Below are positions 33,445 through 43,946 of a stretch of DNA of 64,000 nt, piece after piece. The stretch's first letter is position 1; each line of letters opens with the position of its first letter. Made by a program: the position numbers and the translations under genes. Below the pieces are notes generated by a model, which was given only the letters and a program-made list of their open reading frames with translations, was not told the DNA's origin and did no database searches. The stretch covers positions 19,731,665 through 19,795,664 of the forward strand of contig NC_069083.1 of NCBI RefSeq assembly GCF_947172395.1, in the 5' to 3' direction. The DNA is from Bicyclus anynana. Its lineage: Eukaryota > Arthropoda > Insecta > Lepidoptera > Nymphalidae.

Positions 33445-36400
33445 TCAGTCCTTCGTTTTATTTTCTTTTAGTATGATTTTCGCTATTTTTGTTGCGTAGT
33501 TTATAAATTTTTCTCTAGTCAACTTATCTTTTAATATACTATGTATTTCATCTCTTGTTAAATTTTTATCTATTTGCATTTCCAGCTCATATCTGCATTT
33601 CATGAAACGCGGGCATTCCGTGAGAAGATGGATGGGTTCTTCTTCTTTGTCAGCGTCACAATTACACAATCCACCGTCTTTTAGTTTGAAGTCATGTAAG
33701 TATTTGGAGAAACCACCGTGTCCCGTTATTACCTGCGTCATTATGGGATTTATTTTGATGTCTCTTATTATTTTATAGGCTGAGTGAACGTCTGGTAGAA
33801 AGATTTTAATGGTGCTCGCTGTAGAGCCATCGGTATATCTTTTTTGCCAGTTTTGCAGCGTATCGTTTCTTATAATTCTCTTGGCATAAGATGTTGGGAA
33901 TGCACTATAATCAGGAGCTTTTTTACTGAATAAAGCCGCTTCTTTTGCCAGTGCGTCAGCGCGCTCGTTGCCTTCGATTCCTACATGTGCTTTTATCCAA
34001 AAGAGCTCTACACTACGGCCCTGGTCCCGTACCGCCCTTATGTTCCTTCTTATGTTGTAAGCTAGAGGGTGGGATACATTCCCACTTTTGATCAGGTCCA
34101 AAGAAGATCTAGAGTCACTTAGGATGCAATACCTATCGTCTTTTTGTTTTAATATCCACCCAGTAGCTTTTTCTAGGGCACACATCTCTGCCTGGAACAC
34201 AGAGCAATACGGTTCCAGTTTCAGCTTCATGAATTTTATCTCTGCGCCACTTTTCCACACGGACACCGCTGCTCCAACCTTGCCTTCGATCTTACTTCCG
34301 TCAGTGTAGATCACGTTACCTTCAATTTTATTTTTTTCTATATTTTCCGGAGAAAGATCATCAAGGCAGGAGTAGCTAATCCCGTCACTGAGTGAAGGGT
34401 GTATAAACTCCATGAAGCTGATCCTCGATTCTATTTTCCTGTCTGCAGGTAAGTTGTTTACCGGTCTTCCTCGTTTTATTTCGTAAAGTTGTGCTTGTTC
34501 TTTTATTCGAAGATCCAAAGGCAACAAGCCGGCCAACACCATGGCAGCATGAAGCGACACCGTCCTGTATGATTTAGATATTTTTTGTGCGAACCCTCTC
34601 TGGACCGCATTTAACTGTTTTTGGACGGAGATTTTATTTGATGCTTCAGCCCAGACGCTCGCGGCGTACATAGCAATCGGTTCTATCACTGCTACATAAA
34701 TTGTTCTAATTATTTCTGGGTTTAGCCCCCACGTTATTTTGGCAGTTTTAGCAAGCTGTTTATAGATATTTAAAATTTTTATTGCAGTATTCGCCACGTG
34801 TTTATTGTAGGTCATTTTCGAGTCAATGGTCAGGCCTAATATTTTGATATCTTCTGTTAGTATTATGTTCATACCGTTCATTATTAATTTTGGTGTATCA
34901 TATTTTAATTTCTTAGTCATGACCATTGCATTCGTCTTGTGAGGGGCGAATTTTAGTTTATTGGCTTTTCCCCAATTGCTTATGTATTCGAGCGTCTCGT
35001 TGGCTTTGTCTTGAATGCACTGTGAGGCCTTCCCAGAAAACACTAGTACAACGTCGTCCGCAAAGGCCTGACAGTACACTCCTCTCTCATCCATAGCGTT
35101 CAAGAGAGGGTCCAGCAACAAATTCCAAAAAATAGGTCCTCCGATTGAGCCCTGGACGCAGCCTTTTGTTGTATATTTAGTGCAAGTTTTCCCTGCATAC
35201 ACCACTTTAACCTTTCTATTTTCCAGGTAACTGTTCACTAAGCATCTGAGATTTTTGGGACACTGCAGTTTAATTAGCTGAAGTTTAATTGCTGGCCACC
35301 AAGCGCTATCGAAAGCACCCTCTATGTCTAACGAAACTAAAACCACTATATTTTTATTTTTTATTTGAGCTTTTATGTGGTTCGTCAGGTCATAGAGGGC
35401 GTCCTCGGTACTGCGCTGAGGGACAAACCCGTACTGACGAGGATTTAATTTAGGCATGATATGCCATTTCAATCGGGTCACGAGTAACTTCTCCAAGATT
35501 TTACCTTAACACCGATAGCAATCCAATTGGCCTGTAAGACTTAGGGTGGTTATAGTCCTCCTTCCCTGGTTTCCTCAGTACAACTATTATTGCTATCTTC
35601 CATAGACATGGAAATAATGATAATTCCAGGCATTTGTTTGCTATACTTAAAAAGAGTTGTGGATTGACGCCTATGGCGGCTATGCAAATGTCCGCCGTAA
35701 AACCATCCTCTCCCGGAGCTCTTCGTGGATTGAAGCTGTTTGCTACTGAATCCAGTTCCGTTACAGTGAAACTAGGGTCATCTTCTCCATGATCGCTGAT
35801 TGATGAGACTGATCTTCTTACTGCTGCGTGTATGGGCATGTCTTCCGATGGATGGTCATCGGGAAAAAAGGTAGATGTTATATATTCAACTGATTGTGTG
35901 GGACTGAGTGTATTTCCATCCTTGACCATCGGTTTATCCTCGATTCTTTTTTGCGTTGATCTTATGACTCGGTAGACTCCGTCCCACACGCTTTCTCTGT
36001 CTTGCTGTGTACAGAATTTCTTCCAGCTTGACGTTTGTGCCTTTTTAACTTCATCTTCATATGCCGTTTTCGCTCGTAAGTAGTTCTGCACAACGTATTC
36101 TCGGCGGCAATTTGCGGCGTTCCTAATTCTGCGCTTTTTTGTGGTCATATCCCTTTTTAGTAAGTCTAGTTCCTTAGTCCACCAGGGCAGCTTGAACTTG
36201 TGTTGTGTCTTTATTTTTGGTATTGCTATGTCGCAGGAGTTTGTGATTTTTTCTGAGTACTGCACTATCATTTCCTCTAATTCACTTTTCGTTTTTATTT
36301 CTGTTACAGTTTTCTCGTTTATGTTAGTATCACTTAATTGTCTTTCCAGTTCGGTTTTAAATTTAGTCCAGTTCGCTTTTTTGACGAAGTACTTTCGTGT

Positions 36401-37123
36401 TGTATGTAGTACATTCTCCGCATTATTTGGTTCGAGTCGTACCGTGAACTTTATAGCATTATGGTCGGCACTTGTCATTGTCTGATCGACCTGCCAGTCA
36501 TCCACTTTTCCCAAAAGGTCAAGGCTGCATGTCGTTATATCGACTCTACTGCTGCATACTTTGTTATTTCTGATTACTTGAAAAGTTGGTACGGTTCCCA
36601 CGTTTAATATTTGTAATTCTTGTTCCTCCAAGAAAGAAGCCAGTTCTGCACCTCTGTGGTCTTCTTCGGAACTGCCCCACCATGTACTCCAGGAGTTAAC
36701 GTCTCCACCAAATATTATATTACGCGTACCAATTTTACTGATTATTCGCTTTACTTGGTTTAAGTAAGGTTCCAAAGGTTCGTTCTCCTCAAAGTAAACT
36801 GAAATAAAGTTGAGAATTCGGTCCTTGGTCTTTATGTCTAGGTATACTATATTTTCCGTGTTTAGTGTAGGATCTTCAAGTATCTCTAGTTTCTTGTTAT
36901 GTACTAGAATTGCCGACTTAACCCTTTTGCAGTGATTTTTTTCTTTTTGTATAGTCTTGATTCCAGTGTATTGACCGACAGTTTCTTTTGCACCCACATA
37001 CGGTTCCTGTATCAGAGAAACATCCACTTTTTTGTCTGTAGCTTCCTTGATTAGCTCAACTGTTGCTAGTTTCATTTTTTGGAGGTTCGCCTGTATAACA
37101 GTTATCTGGCTGAGGACCTTGGC
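33445..37123 (-). pseudogene. Element C ORF2 (EN, RT, RNase H), one frameshift
   Basis: The first frame (to 35,501) has an APE-type endonuclease with QANLQK, SLIQEPYVG, IIFGGDVNSWSTWWG and ADHNAI, then a linker and RT motifs RRAPGEDGFTADI and SYRPIGLL. One extra A near 35,506 shifts the frame. The second frame (35,496-33,445) continues RT with RQYGFVPQRSTEDAL, SLDIEGAFDSAWW, GCVQGSIGGP and the active site AFADDVVLVF. It then has RNase H (IYTDGSK, FQAEMCALEKA, LSDSRSSLDLI, NERADALAKEA) and the CNCDADKEEEPIHLLTECPRF zinc finger. Everything else looks intact. The first AUG (37,075) lies inside the endonuclease, after QANLQK. Confidence 0.9.
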
Positions 37124-37732
37124 TTAGCAATATGAAACGCTAGAACGGGCTATCTTATCCCATTTCTTACGAATGGGGCACTCGACATCAAAAGCGTTGT
37201 GGTCTGTCTTCTCTTGTTTTGATGAAGAACAGTTCCTGCAGCATGGTGCATCTCTCGAAGATAACGAAGGGCATACTGCACGAAGGTGTGTTCCGGAGCA
37301 GTGGCTACATCTATCCTCAGTCTCCGTGCATATTTTCCGCCCGTGGCCAAATCCCAAACACCGCGTGCATTGTACCAAGGGAGACTGGTCGAACACCAAG
37401 CAACGTTGTAGATCAATGTGCAATTTACCCAGACTCGTTAATCTTTGCCACACCTTCGGTGAGACCTGAGCTATCAGGTGGCACTCATGTGGATTTCTTG
37501 CAGAGCGTCTATATGTTGGAACGATTCTAATCTCATTTTCGGGAATATCCTGGAGTGCTTCTTCGTTTTGGCTCCTGATAGCGGCCACTACATCCTCGTC
37601 TGAGTTGTATGACAACAGATTTTTGATGATTACCAAAGGATCTTTGTTCTTAGCTTCACTGATACGCAAATTTTCATTTTTTTTGAGGTTTTCCGTCAGC
37701 TTCTTGAGAGAGGCCTTAGTCTCACAGCTTAT
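37124..37732 (-). pseudogene. Element C ORF1, C-terminal two thirds
   Basis: Open from the telomere array junction, so the true N-terminus is missing; the apparent Gln-Pro-Asn-Pro repeats upstream are just translated array. It contains the ORF1 core (DPLVIIKNLLSYNSDEDVV, NPHECHLIAQVSPKVWQRL) and three CCHC knuckles (C-TRC-LGFGHGRKIC, C-SHC-SGTHLRAVC, C-RNC-...DVEC), ending KWDKIARSSVSYC and TAA. It is close to the ORF1 proteins of F, G and H. The role by family is an RNA-binding Gag-like protein. Confidence 0.85.
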
Positions 37733-37822
37733 GGTTGGGTTGGGTTGGGTTGGGTTGGGTTGGGTTGGGTTGGGTTGGGTTGGGTTGGGTTGGGTTGGGT
37801 TGGGTTGGGTTGGGTTGGGTTG
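37733..37822 (+). repeat. Telomere-type array, TTGGG x 18
   Basis: Pure TTGGG array between the truncated 5' side of element C (minus strand) and the 5' end of SART-like element I (plus strand). The last unit before element I reads TTGAG. Confidence 0.92.
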
Positions 37823-38420
37823 AGTTGCGCCGGAGCGCGGTGGCGAGCGGTCGTGTGCTGTGTTGCTCCGCACTTGATTTAATTCGTGTCGAAGTATACA
37901 ACAGCAGTTAATATTATTATTTGTTTGTCGGTTTTAGGTTGTTCTAATAGCCCTAAGTCGCTTAGGTGCTTAGGGTGCTTAGGGTCATTGTAAATACTGT
38001 AAAACTTTTGTAAAGTTTTATGGTAACAATAATTGTGTGTTTGTATCGAGTTCGACGCGCCACTGGCGCGGTGATTCTATTTTTAGAAATACTTGAGCTC
38101 GATACAAGCTCGATTGTATTATATTTTCTTCACTTAATAGTTGGGTTTAGTTAAGTTTTGATTGTTTGTATCAGTTTCTTAGTAAGTAGGTTTCTTATTA
38201 TTGCTACGATTTGTCTTTGTTGAAGTATTATATTTTACAAAGGCCCTTTTCAGGGCCACTTGGTGGTTGTTGTTGGAAGTCATTGTTAGTTATTTATTAG
38301 GTGTTGTTGCTGTAATTAGGGTAAAAAGCCCCTTACAGGGCCTTGTTGTGTCTTGTTGTTTGTGCTGGTGGTTGCTAGGCGCCAACCCGTCTGGCTAGCC
38401 AGGCGGGTATAAACACGACT
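37823..38420 (+). promoter_or_regulatory. Element I 5' UTR
   Basis: Starts at the telomere array with a GC-rich segment (TTGCGCCGGAGCGCGGTGG), where an internal promoter would be expected in this clade. It contains GCTTAGG repeats near 37,955-37,985 and a perfect 6-bp stem GGCCCT/AGGGCC with a TTTC loop at 38,242-38,257. A weaker related stem, GCCC/GGGC, lies at 38,328-38,341. The GCCC..GGGC pair resembles the repeated leader hairpins of elements F and H in idea, not in sequence. Confidence 0.55.
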
Positions 38421-40277
38421 ATGGCCGACGGCCAGTCGTCGGAAATGGAGGTTGCGCCTGTGCGCAGAAGTCGCCGCGTGGTCCCAGGTTTCCGAAACCT
38501 AGGCCCGGCTACGCGGTTTTCACGGCGTGAGGAGTCTGTCTCTCCCAGTTCGCGGGACTCTTCGCGTTCCATGACGCCTGTGCCCCGTGGCACGGGGATA
38601 GCCACCGCGAGAGCGGAATTAATAGCTGCTCGGAAGGAAGCCCGGGAGGAGGCGTTTAATCAGCTCCTTAAAGATCGAATCGTCCGCAAAGAGGTTACGG
38701 AGCCTGTTTTAGACCCTGATGAAGGGATGGCTAGTGGGGCCTCATGCCGTGAAGACCCAGCGGGACTCACGTCCGAGGAGTTGCGAGCCTCGGCTGGCCG
38801 GAGCGTTGCTGCTATTATGCAAATGGCTTCGCGATCCCACAACCTGAAGGGTACTTTTGTTCGCCGTTTTAAGGAGGCTGCAAGTGAGCTGCAGGAGATT
38901 GTGGAGGCACTCGCGTCTCGGACTGAGGCCGACGAGACGCGTGGGTTACGTGCCGACAATGCCCGGTTACGAACCGAATTAGAAAGTGTCAAAGCCGAGT
39001 TGAAGGCTCACCGGCGCGAATTTTCAGAGATGCGAACTGCTGCTAAAGGTGCGGCGGCAAAAAACATGGAGGCACCACCACTTGGTGCTGATTTAATTGA
39101 AGAGTTGAAGGCTTCCATTGTAGCGTCGGTTGGGGTGATGCTGGATGCTCGTTTTGCGGGCATTGAGGAGCGTCTTCTTCCCCAGAAGGTCATCCGCCCC
39201 CCTCTGAGTTCGGATAGCCGGAGATCAGGCACCTCACAGACGCCGGCATCAACTCATCATCATCATCATGGTGCTGAAGCGTCGGTGGCGTCCCCTGGGG
39301 CTCCACCGGCGACTGCTGGCCCAAGTGGGGCAACACCGGTCGCTGATAGCTGGGCCACTGTCGTAGGAAAAAAAGCAAAGAAGGCCTCCCGACAGGCGAC
39401 ATCCACCGCTGCCACTCCAGCGGCCGCACCAAAAACCTCCCCGGCGGCTGCCACAAAAAAAGACGAGCGGAGTCTGGCTCCACATAAAAACGCTGCAGTC
39501 ATTATTACGGTGACGTCGGATGCATTAAAAAAGGGGGTGACCTATGCTCAGGTCCTAGAATTGGCTGAACAAAAAATTAATCTGCAAGACCTGGGCATTG
39601 GCGCGGGGTTTAAAATCCGACGAGCCGCCACGGGAGCTAGGCTTCTTGAGCTACCACAGGGGCAGACACAAGAACAGGCAGAAGCACTAGCCGTACGACT
39701 TCAAACGGCGTTAGAAGGGGTTGCAGAAGTCAATCGTCCGACAAAAACTGTGACACTTAAGGTTACAGGCTTAGATGACTCCGCTACGGCTGAGAAGATT
39801 GCAACGGCGGTAGCTCAGGCTGGAGGCTGCCTTCAGACAGCAGTGAAAGTGAGCGAAGTGCAACCGGGCCTTAGAGGAGTGGGCTCGGCTATAGTTTACT
39901 GCCCGGTGGACGCTGCTAAAAAGGTGTGTGATTCTGGGCGGCTTTTGGTTGGTTGGAGCTCTGCTGGTGTTCGTGCACTAGAGCAACGCCCCTTGCGCTG
40001 CTTTAGGTGCATGAGCATGGGGCACACGGGTCCCGTATGCCCTTCAAAGAAGGACCGGAGCAGACTTTGCTTCCGGTGCGGTGGAGATGGTCACAAGGCA
40101 GCGGGGTGCGTGGGCACCATGCGTTGCGCCGTCTGCGCTGATGCAGGCTTGTCTTCAGGACACATAATGGGGAGCAACAATTGTTGCCCCCCTTCTGTTA
40201 AAGGAGTGAACGGCATCCAGTCACAGGCTAGTGAAAGACAGAGTCCAGCGCGGGAGGATGCTAATATGTCGTCATGA
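38421..40277 (+). CDS. Element I ORF1, Gag-like zinc-knuckle protein
   Basis: 618 residues from an ATG at the end of the 5' UTR. The N-terminal 100 residues are basic and Ser/Arg-rich. Residues about 150-215 form a likely coiled coil (LQEIVEALASRTEADE...ELESVKAELKAHR). An Ala/Pro/Ser-rich linker (about 260-350) includes a run of five His. A conserved ORF1 domain follows (TYAQVLELAEQKI, IRRAATGARLLELP, TVTLKVTGLDD). Three knuckles end it: C-FRC-MSMGHTGPVC, C-FRC-GGDGHKAAGC and C-AVC-.. (about 530-590). In SART1 the corresponding protein forms nuclear or telomere-dot complexes and binds element RNA. The stop TGA overlaps the ORF2 start (ATGA). Confidence 0.92.
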   Translation: MADGQSSEMEVAPVRRSRRVVPGFRNLGPATRFSRREESVSPSSRDSSRSMTPVPRGTGIATARAELIAARKEAREEAFNQLLKDRIVRKEVTEPVLDPDEGMASGASCREDPAGLTSEELRASAGRSVAAIMQMASRSHNLKGTFVRRFKEAASELQEIVEALASRTEADETRGLRADNARLRTELESVKAELKAHRREFSEMRTAAKGAAAKNMEAPPLGADLIEELKASIVASVGVMLDARFAGIEERLLPQKVIRPPLSSDSRRSGTSQTPASTHHHHHGAEASVASPGAPPATAGPSGATPVADSWATVVGKKAKKASRQATSTAATPAAAPKTSPAAATKKDERSLAPHKNAAVIITVTSDALKKGVTYAQVLELAEQKINLQDLGIGAGFKIRRAATGARLLELPQGQTQEQAEALAVRLQTALEGVAEVNRPTKTVTLKVTGLDDSATAEKIATAVAQAGGCLQTAVKVSEVQPGLRGVGSAIVYCPVDAAKKVCDSGRLLVGWSSAGVRALEQRPLRCFRCMSMGHTGPVCPSKKDRSRLCFRCGGDGHKAAGCVGTMRCAVCADAGLSSGHIMGSNNCCPPSVKGVNGIQSQASERQSPAREDANMSS

Positions 40278-43200
40278 ATCAGACACAAAATATTAGCGTC
40301 CTCCAGACGAATATAAACCACTGTGCGGGGGCTCAGGACCTCCTACTGCAGTCTATCGCGCAGTGGCAGATTGATTTGGCCGTGGCATGCGAGCCATACT
40401 TCGTCCCCTCGCAGGCAAATTGGGTTGGTGACACCGATGACTTGGTGGTAGTAGTGTCTGCAAACAGCGCTGGCCCCTCTCTTTCAGCTGTCGAAAGGGG
40501 CCCGGGGTACGCGGTAGCTAGATGGGGGGAGTACATTATCGTCGGGGTGTACTTCTCGCCTAATCGTCCACTGGCTGAATTTGAGGCTTTCCTCGACTCC
40601 GTCAGTGAGGCTGTTCGCAGACACAACGTAGGGCGCACGTTGGTACTTGGCGATTTCAATGCTAAAAGCCAAGCTTGGGGAAGTCCGGCCACTGACGCCA
40701 GGGGCAGGGCTGTACAGGTGTGGGCTGTGCACCAAGGACTCAACCTACTTAACAGAGGGACAACCTACACCTGTGTTCGCGAAGAGGGGGGATCCATAGT
40801 GGACTTGTCGTTTGCCACGCCTTTGGTCGCTGACAGAGTCACTGGTTGGAAGGTCTGGGACTGGGTGGAGACCTTGTCAGACCATAACTACATCAGATTC
40901 AAGGTCTCCGCTCCTGGTGTTACTCCTATAGTTCCCTCCCGGGGTTCGAATTGCTTCCCACGGTGGTGTTTGAGTCAGGTGGATCGTGAACTGGCGAGAG
41001 AGGCCGCCATAGTTCAGCGTTGGTTGTCTCTCACCTTCGACGGGGATACCAGCGTGGATACGCTTGTGAATCGTCTACACGAAGACCTGACCGTGGTATG
41101 CGATTCCTCCATGCCGAGGGCCCGCAGATGGCATCGCCGCAGGTGTGTGTATTGGTGGTCGGAAGAAATCGCGGACCTCCGTACCGCCAGTCACCGAGCC
41201 CGAAGGGCATATGTTCGGTGCCGCAGGAGAAATGGTCTGGATATGGTCCTAGAAGAACAGCTGCGGGAGGTTTACCGTCAGGCTAAGAAAGCCTTACAAA
41301 TAGCGATTCGGAGCAGTAAGGAGCAGGCCCGGGAGGAGCTGCTGGAGGGTTTGAATAGAGATCCCTGGGGGCGCCCTTATCGCGTCGCGAGAGGAAAGCT
41401 TCGAAATCAGGGACCTCCCGTTACCCAGACTCTCCAGCCGGAGTTCCTGCGACGGGTGGTCGATGAACTTTTTCCGGATTCCCGGGGCCACATACCTCCG
41501 ACGATGTCCTCCTCGGTGACTATCGAAGACAACGGTTATGTCCCGCTGGTAACCGAAGAAGAGATGGACGTTGCTCTGGAGCGTCTTCGGTCTAAAAAGA
41601 CGGCACCTGGACCGGACGGTATTCCGGGTCGGGTAATTTTCATAACACGAGAATTCCTCGAAGGTCGTCTCAGAGAGCTGTTTAATCAATGCTTGCGAAC
41701 TGGACAGTTTCCTGAGTCTTGGAAGGAAGGCCTGCTTTGCCTTATTCGTAAGGAAGGTCGACCGTTGGACACTCCGGCGGCCTACCGACCGATAGTCTTA
41801 CTCAACGAAGTCGGGAAGCTATTTGAAAAGATCATTGCAGATCGACTCGTTGAGCACCTTGAAACTGTCGGTCCGGGGCTTTCAGCTGCGCAGTTTGGCT
41901 TCAGAGCGGGTCGGTCGACCCTCGACGCCCTGGAGTCACTAAAGGCCCTTACGGACGATGCGGTGGCTAGAGGGGACGTCGTTCTCGCCGTCTCATTGGA
42001 CGTCACTAACGCCTTCAATAGCCTCCCTTCTGAGACTTTGCTGGAGGCACTTCGGTATCATAGAGTGCCTCCATATCTCGGGAGACTACTGGAGTCATAC
42101 CTCCAAGATAGATGGATAGCCTGGATGGGGAGAGATGGACGAAGAACGCGGCGGCAAGTGCTGAATGGCGTGCCACAGGGGTCGGTCTTGGGTCCGATTC
42201 TTTGGAACATCGGCTTCGACTGGCTCCTGCGGACACCCCTACTTCCTAGGATGAGGGTGTTTTGCTATGCGGATGACACCCTTGTTACGGCTTGTGGAAG
42301 CAACTACGGGGAGGCGTCTCTGCTGGCTACGGTTGCAACTTCTTTGGTTGTGAGGAGAATCCAAATGCTGGGGCTGAGAGTCTCGGCATCCAAAACCGAG
42401 GCTCTCCTATTTCACGGTCCACGTAGGGGTCCTCCTCGAGGTGCCTATATCAGAGTTCAGGATGAAAGGGTGGAGTTGAAGGCCCACATGAAATATCTGG
42501 GCCTCATCCTGGACGGCAGATGGACGTTCCATAGGCACTTCGAGCTGCTGGGTCCTAGGCTCGTCGGGGCAGCCGCCGCTCTAGGGCGGCTTTTGCCAAA
42601 TGTCGGAGGGCCTGCCTCGGCCTGTAGGCGCCTATATATGGGTATCGTCAGAAGTATGGCACTGTATGGTGCCCCCATATGGGTGCAAGCGCTGTCTGCG
42701 CAGAATTTGGCCCTTTTGCGTAGACCACAAAGAGTCATTACAGTGCGTGCTATCCGGGGGTATCGTACAGTGTCGTGGACGGTTTCCAGTCTCCTGGCGG
42801 GCGACCCGCCGTGGGAACTACAGGCCGAGATTCTCGCCCAGGTGTACCGCTACCGGTCAAGTCTCAGGGCACGAGGTGAAAGACCGGGGCCTGATGAAGT
42901 AAATCGTTTAAGAACCCTCGGAAGTGAGGCCCTGGTCCGCAGATGGAAAGAAGACCTCGAGTCCCCGGTGGCTGGCATCTGGACGGTGGAAGGTCTCCGA
43001 CCCCACCTAGAGCGGTGGCTAAAACGGCGTCATGGTGCGTTGTCCTACCGACTCGTGCAGGTGCTTACAGGACATGGTTGTTTCGGTAAGTACTTGCACA
43101 AGATTGCGAGGAGGGAGGTTACGCCGGTCTGCCACGAGTGTGGCGCGCCAGAGGACACGGCGCGCCACACCCTGGCGGAGTGTGTGGCATGGGCGCCGCA

Positions 43201-43435
43201 AAGGCACTCACTGGTGTCCCTTCTTCGGGGAGACTTCTCGCTTTCGAGCTTTATCAACTACATGCTCGACAGCGATGAAGGATGGTCTCATGTTGCCTCC
43301 TTTTGTGAGACCGTTATCGGTTTAAAGGAGGCATCAGAGCATCAGAGAGAGCGGGCGCCTGACGCTGACCCACTCCGCAGACGAAGGACGGGTGGTAGAA
43401 GGCGCCGATATGCGCACCTTCTTCCACCCTTGTAG
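40274..43435 (+). CDS. Element I ORF2, endonuclease-reverse transcriptase
   Basis: 1053 residues. An APE-like endonuclease covers about 1-225: LQTNINHC, ACEPYF (about 38), LVLGDFNAKSQAWG (about 125), IVDLSF and LSDHNYIRF (about 200). RT covers about 440-720: KKTAPGPDGIPG, YRPIVLLNEVGKLFEK, QFGFRAGRSTLDAL, VSLDVTNAFNSL (first Asp, about 575), GVPQGSVLGPILWN and CYADDTLVTA (YADD, about 664). A C-terminal finger C-HEC-...HTLAEC lies near 950. There is no RNase H domain, as in R1 and SART proteins and unlike the TRAS-like ORF2s here. The endonuclease is expected to cut telomeric repeats specifically. The AUG overlaps the ORF1 stop, which suggests coupled termination-reinitiation, shown in SART1 for its own overlap. 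Confidence 0.95.
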   Translation: MNQTQNISVLQTNINHCAGAQDLLLQSIAQWQIDLAVACEPYFVPSQANWVGDTDDLVVVVSANSAGPSLSAVERGPGYAVARWGEYIIVGVYFSPNRPLAEFEAFLDSVSEAVRRHNVGRTLVLGDFNAKSQAWGSPATDARGRAVQVWAVHQGLNLLNRGTTYTCVREEGGSIVDLSFATPLVADRVTGWKVWDWVETLSDHNYIRFKVSAPGVTPIVPSRGSNCFPRWCLSQVDRELAREAAIVQRWLSLTFDGDTSVDTLVNRLHEDLTVVCDSSMPRARRWHRRRCVYWWSEEIADLRTASHRARRAYVRCRRRNGLDMVLEEQLREVYRQAKKALQIAIRSSKEQAREELLEGLNRDPWGRPYRVARGKLRNQGPPVTQTLQPEFLRRVVDELFPDSRGHIPPTMSSSVTIEDNGYVPLVTEEEMDVALERLRSKKTAPGPDGIPGRVIFITREFLEGRLRELFNQCLRTGQFPESWKEGLLCLIRKEGRPLDTPAAYRPIVLLNEVGKLFEKIIADRLVEHLETVGPGLSAAQFGFRAGRSTLDALESLKALTDDAVARGDVVLAVSLDVTNAFNSLPSETLLEALRYHRVPPYLGRLLESYLQDRWIAWMGRDGRRTRRQVLNGVPQGSVLGPILWNIGFDWLLRTPLLPRMRVFCYADDTLVTACGSNYGEASLLATVATSLVVRRIQMLGLRVSASKTEALLFHGPRRGPPRGAYIRVQDERVELKAHMKYLGLILDGRWTFHRHFELLGPRLVGAAAALGRLLPNVGGPASACRRLYMGIVRSMALYGAPIWVQALSAQNLALLRRPQRVITVRAIRGYRTVSWTVSSLLAGDPPWELQAEILAQVYRYRSSLRARGERPGPDEVNRLRTLGSEALVRRWKEDLESPVAGIWTVEGLRPHLERWLKRRHGALSYRLVQVLTGHGCFGKYLHKIARREVTPVCHECGAPEDTARHTLAECVAWAPQRHSLVSLLRGDFSLSSFINYMLDSDEGWSHVASFCETVIGLKEASEHQRERAPDADPLRRRRTGGRRRRYAHLLPPL

Positions 43436-43630
43436 ACACCAGTGAGTGCGACGACGAGTGCGTCGGGATGCGAAAGTGCCTGCTTCCGCGATCCTTTCGC
43501 ATCCCAATAGGACGCAGGTGGCTCCGCTGGGTTTTAGTGGGTATTCTGGTTCAGTGAGTCCCACATACCCGGCCGTAGAATGCGACTTTTGCCATTCTAC
43601 GATCGGGATGCGTAAAAGCATTTCCCAGCG

Positions 43631-43632
<2 letters not shown>
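43436..43632 (+). promoter_or_regulatory. Element I 3' UTR with two hairpins
   Basis: A perfect 12-bp stem GGGATGCGAAAG/CTTTCGCATCCC (43,465-43,476 with 43,494-43,505) and a 9-bp stem CGTAGAATG/CATTCTACG (43,574-43,582 with 43,593-43,601) precede a final GGGATGCG. 3' UTR stem-loops are required for retrotransposition of SART1, so these are probably RT recognition structures. Confidence 0.75.
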
Positions 43633-43678
<46 letters not shown>

Positions 43679-43681
<3 letters not shown>

Positions 43682-43859
43682 TTGGGTTGGGTTGGGTTGG
43701 GTTGGGTTGGGTTGGGTTGGGTTGGGTTGGGTTGGGTTGGGTTGGGTTGGGTTGGGTTGGGTTGGGTTGGGTTGGGTTGGGTTGGGTTGGGTTGGGTTGG
43801 GTTGGGTTGGGTTGGGTTGGGTTGGGTTGGGTTGGGTTGGGTTGGGTTGGGTTGGGTTG

Positions 43860-43863
<4 letters not shown>
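43679..43863 (+). repeat. Telomere-type array, TTGGG x 37
   Basis: 185 bp of pure GGGTT between two facing A-tails: that of element I (plus strand) on the left and that of element F (minus strand, T-run from 43,864) on the right. SART-like and TRAS-like insertion into the same repeat tract in opposite directions is thus shown within one array. Confidence 0.95.
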
Positions 43864-43916
<53 letters not shown>

Positions 43917-43946
43917 CCACCGTCTGAGGAGGAACTGCTGAGTTTC

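Larger units (their letters stand above)
33156..37732 (-). mobile_element. Element C: TRAS-like LINE, 5'-truncated, one ORF2 frameshift
   Basis: Minus-strand element from inside ORF1 (37,732, against a TTGGG array) to an A-tail (33,156-33,178) against another TTGGG array. It has partial ORF1, nearly full ORF2 (endonuclease, RT, RNase H, zinc finger) and a 3' UTR of about 260 bp. The UTR is extremely T-rich on the plus strand (33,235-33,385), with A-runs that may be repeated tails. The family hairpin is at 33,196-33,215. Confidence 0.9.
37823..43678 (+). mobile_element. Element I: full-length SART-like telomeric LINE
   Basis: About 5.86 kb between two TTGGG arrays: 5' UTR about 600 bp, ORF1, ORF2, a 3' UTR with two hairpins, and a 46-nt A-tail (43,633-43,678) followed by GGGTT units. 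The A-tail joins the G-rich strand, the orientation known for SART1 and opposite to TRAS. Both ORFs are unbroken and all catalytic motifs are present, so this copy could be active. GC content (over 50% in the coding part) is much higher than in the TRAS-like neighbours. Confidence 0.93.

Noticed and set aside
38421..43502. Many 60-140-codon ORFs antisense to element I
   Set aside because: Shadows of high-GC coding sequence with no family resemblance.
33123..43863. TTGGG as evidence for a beetle or other non-lepidopteran host
   Set aside because: Canonical TTAGG tracts occur in the same window beside the same element families, and the TTGGG reading follows strand, so the motif alone is not a safe taxonomic marker.
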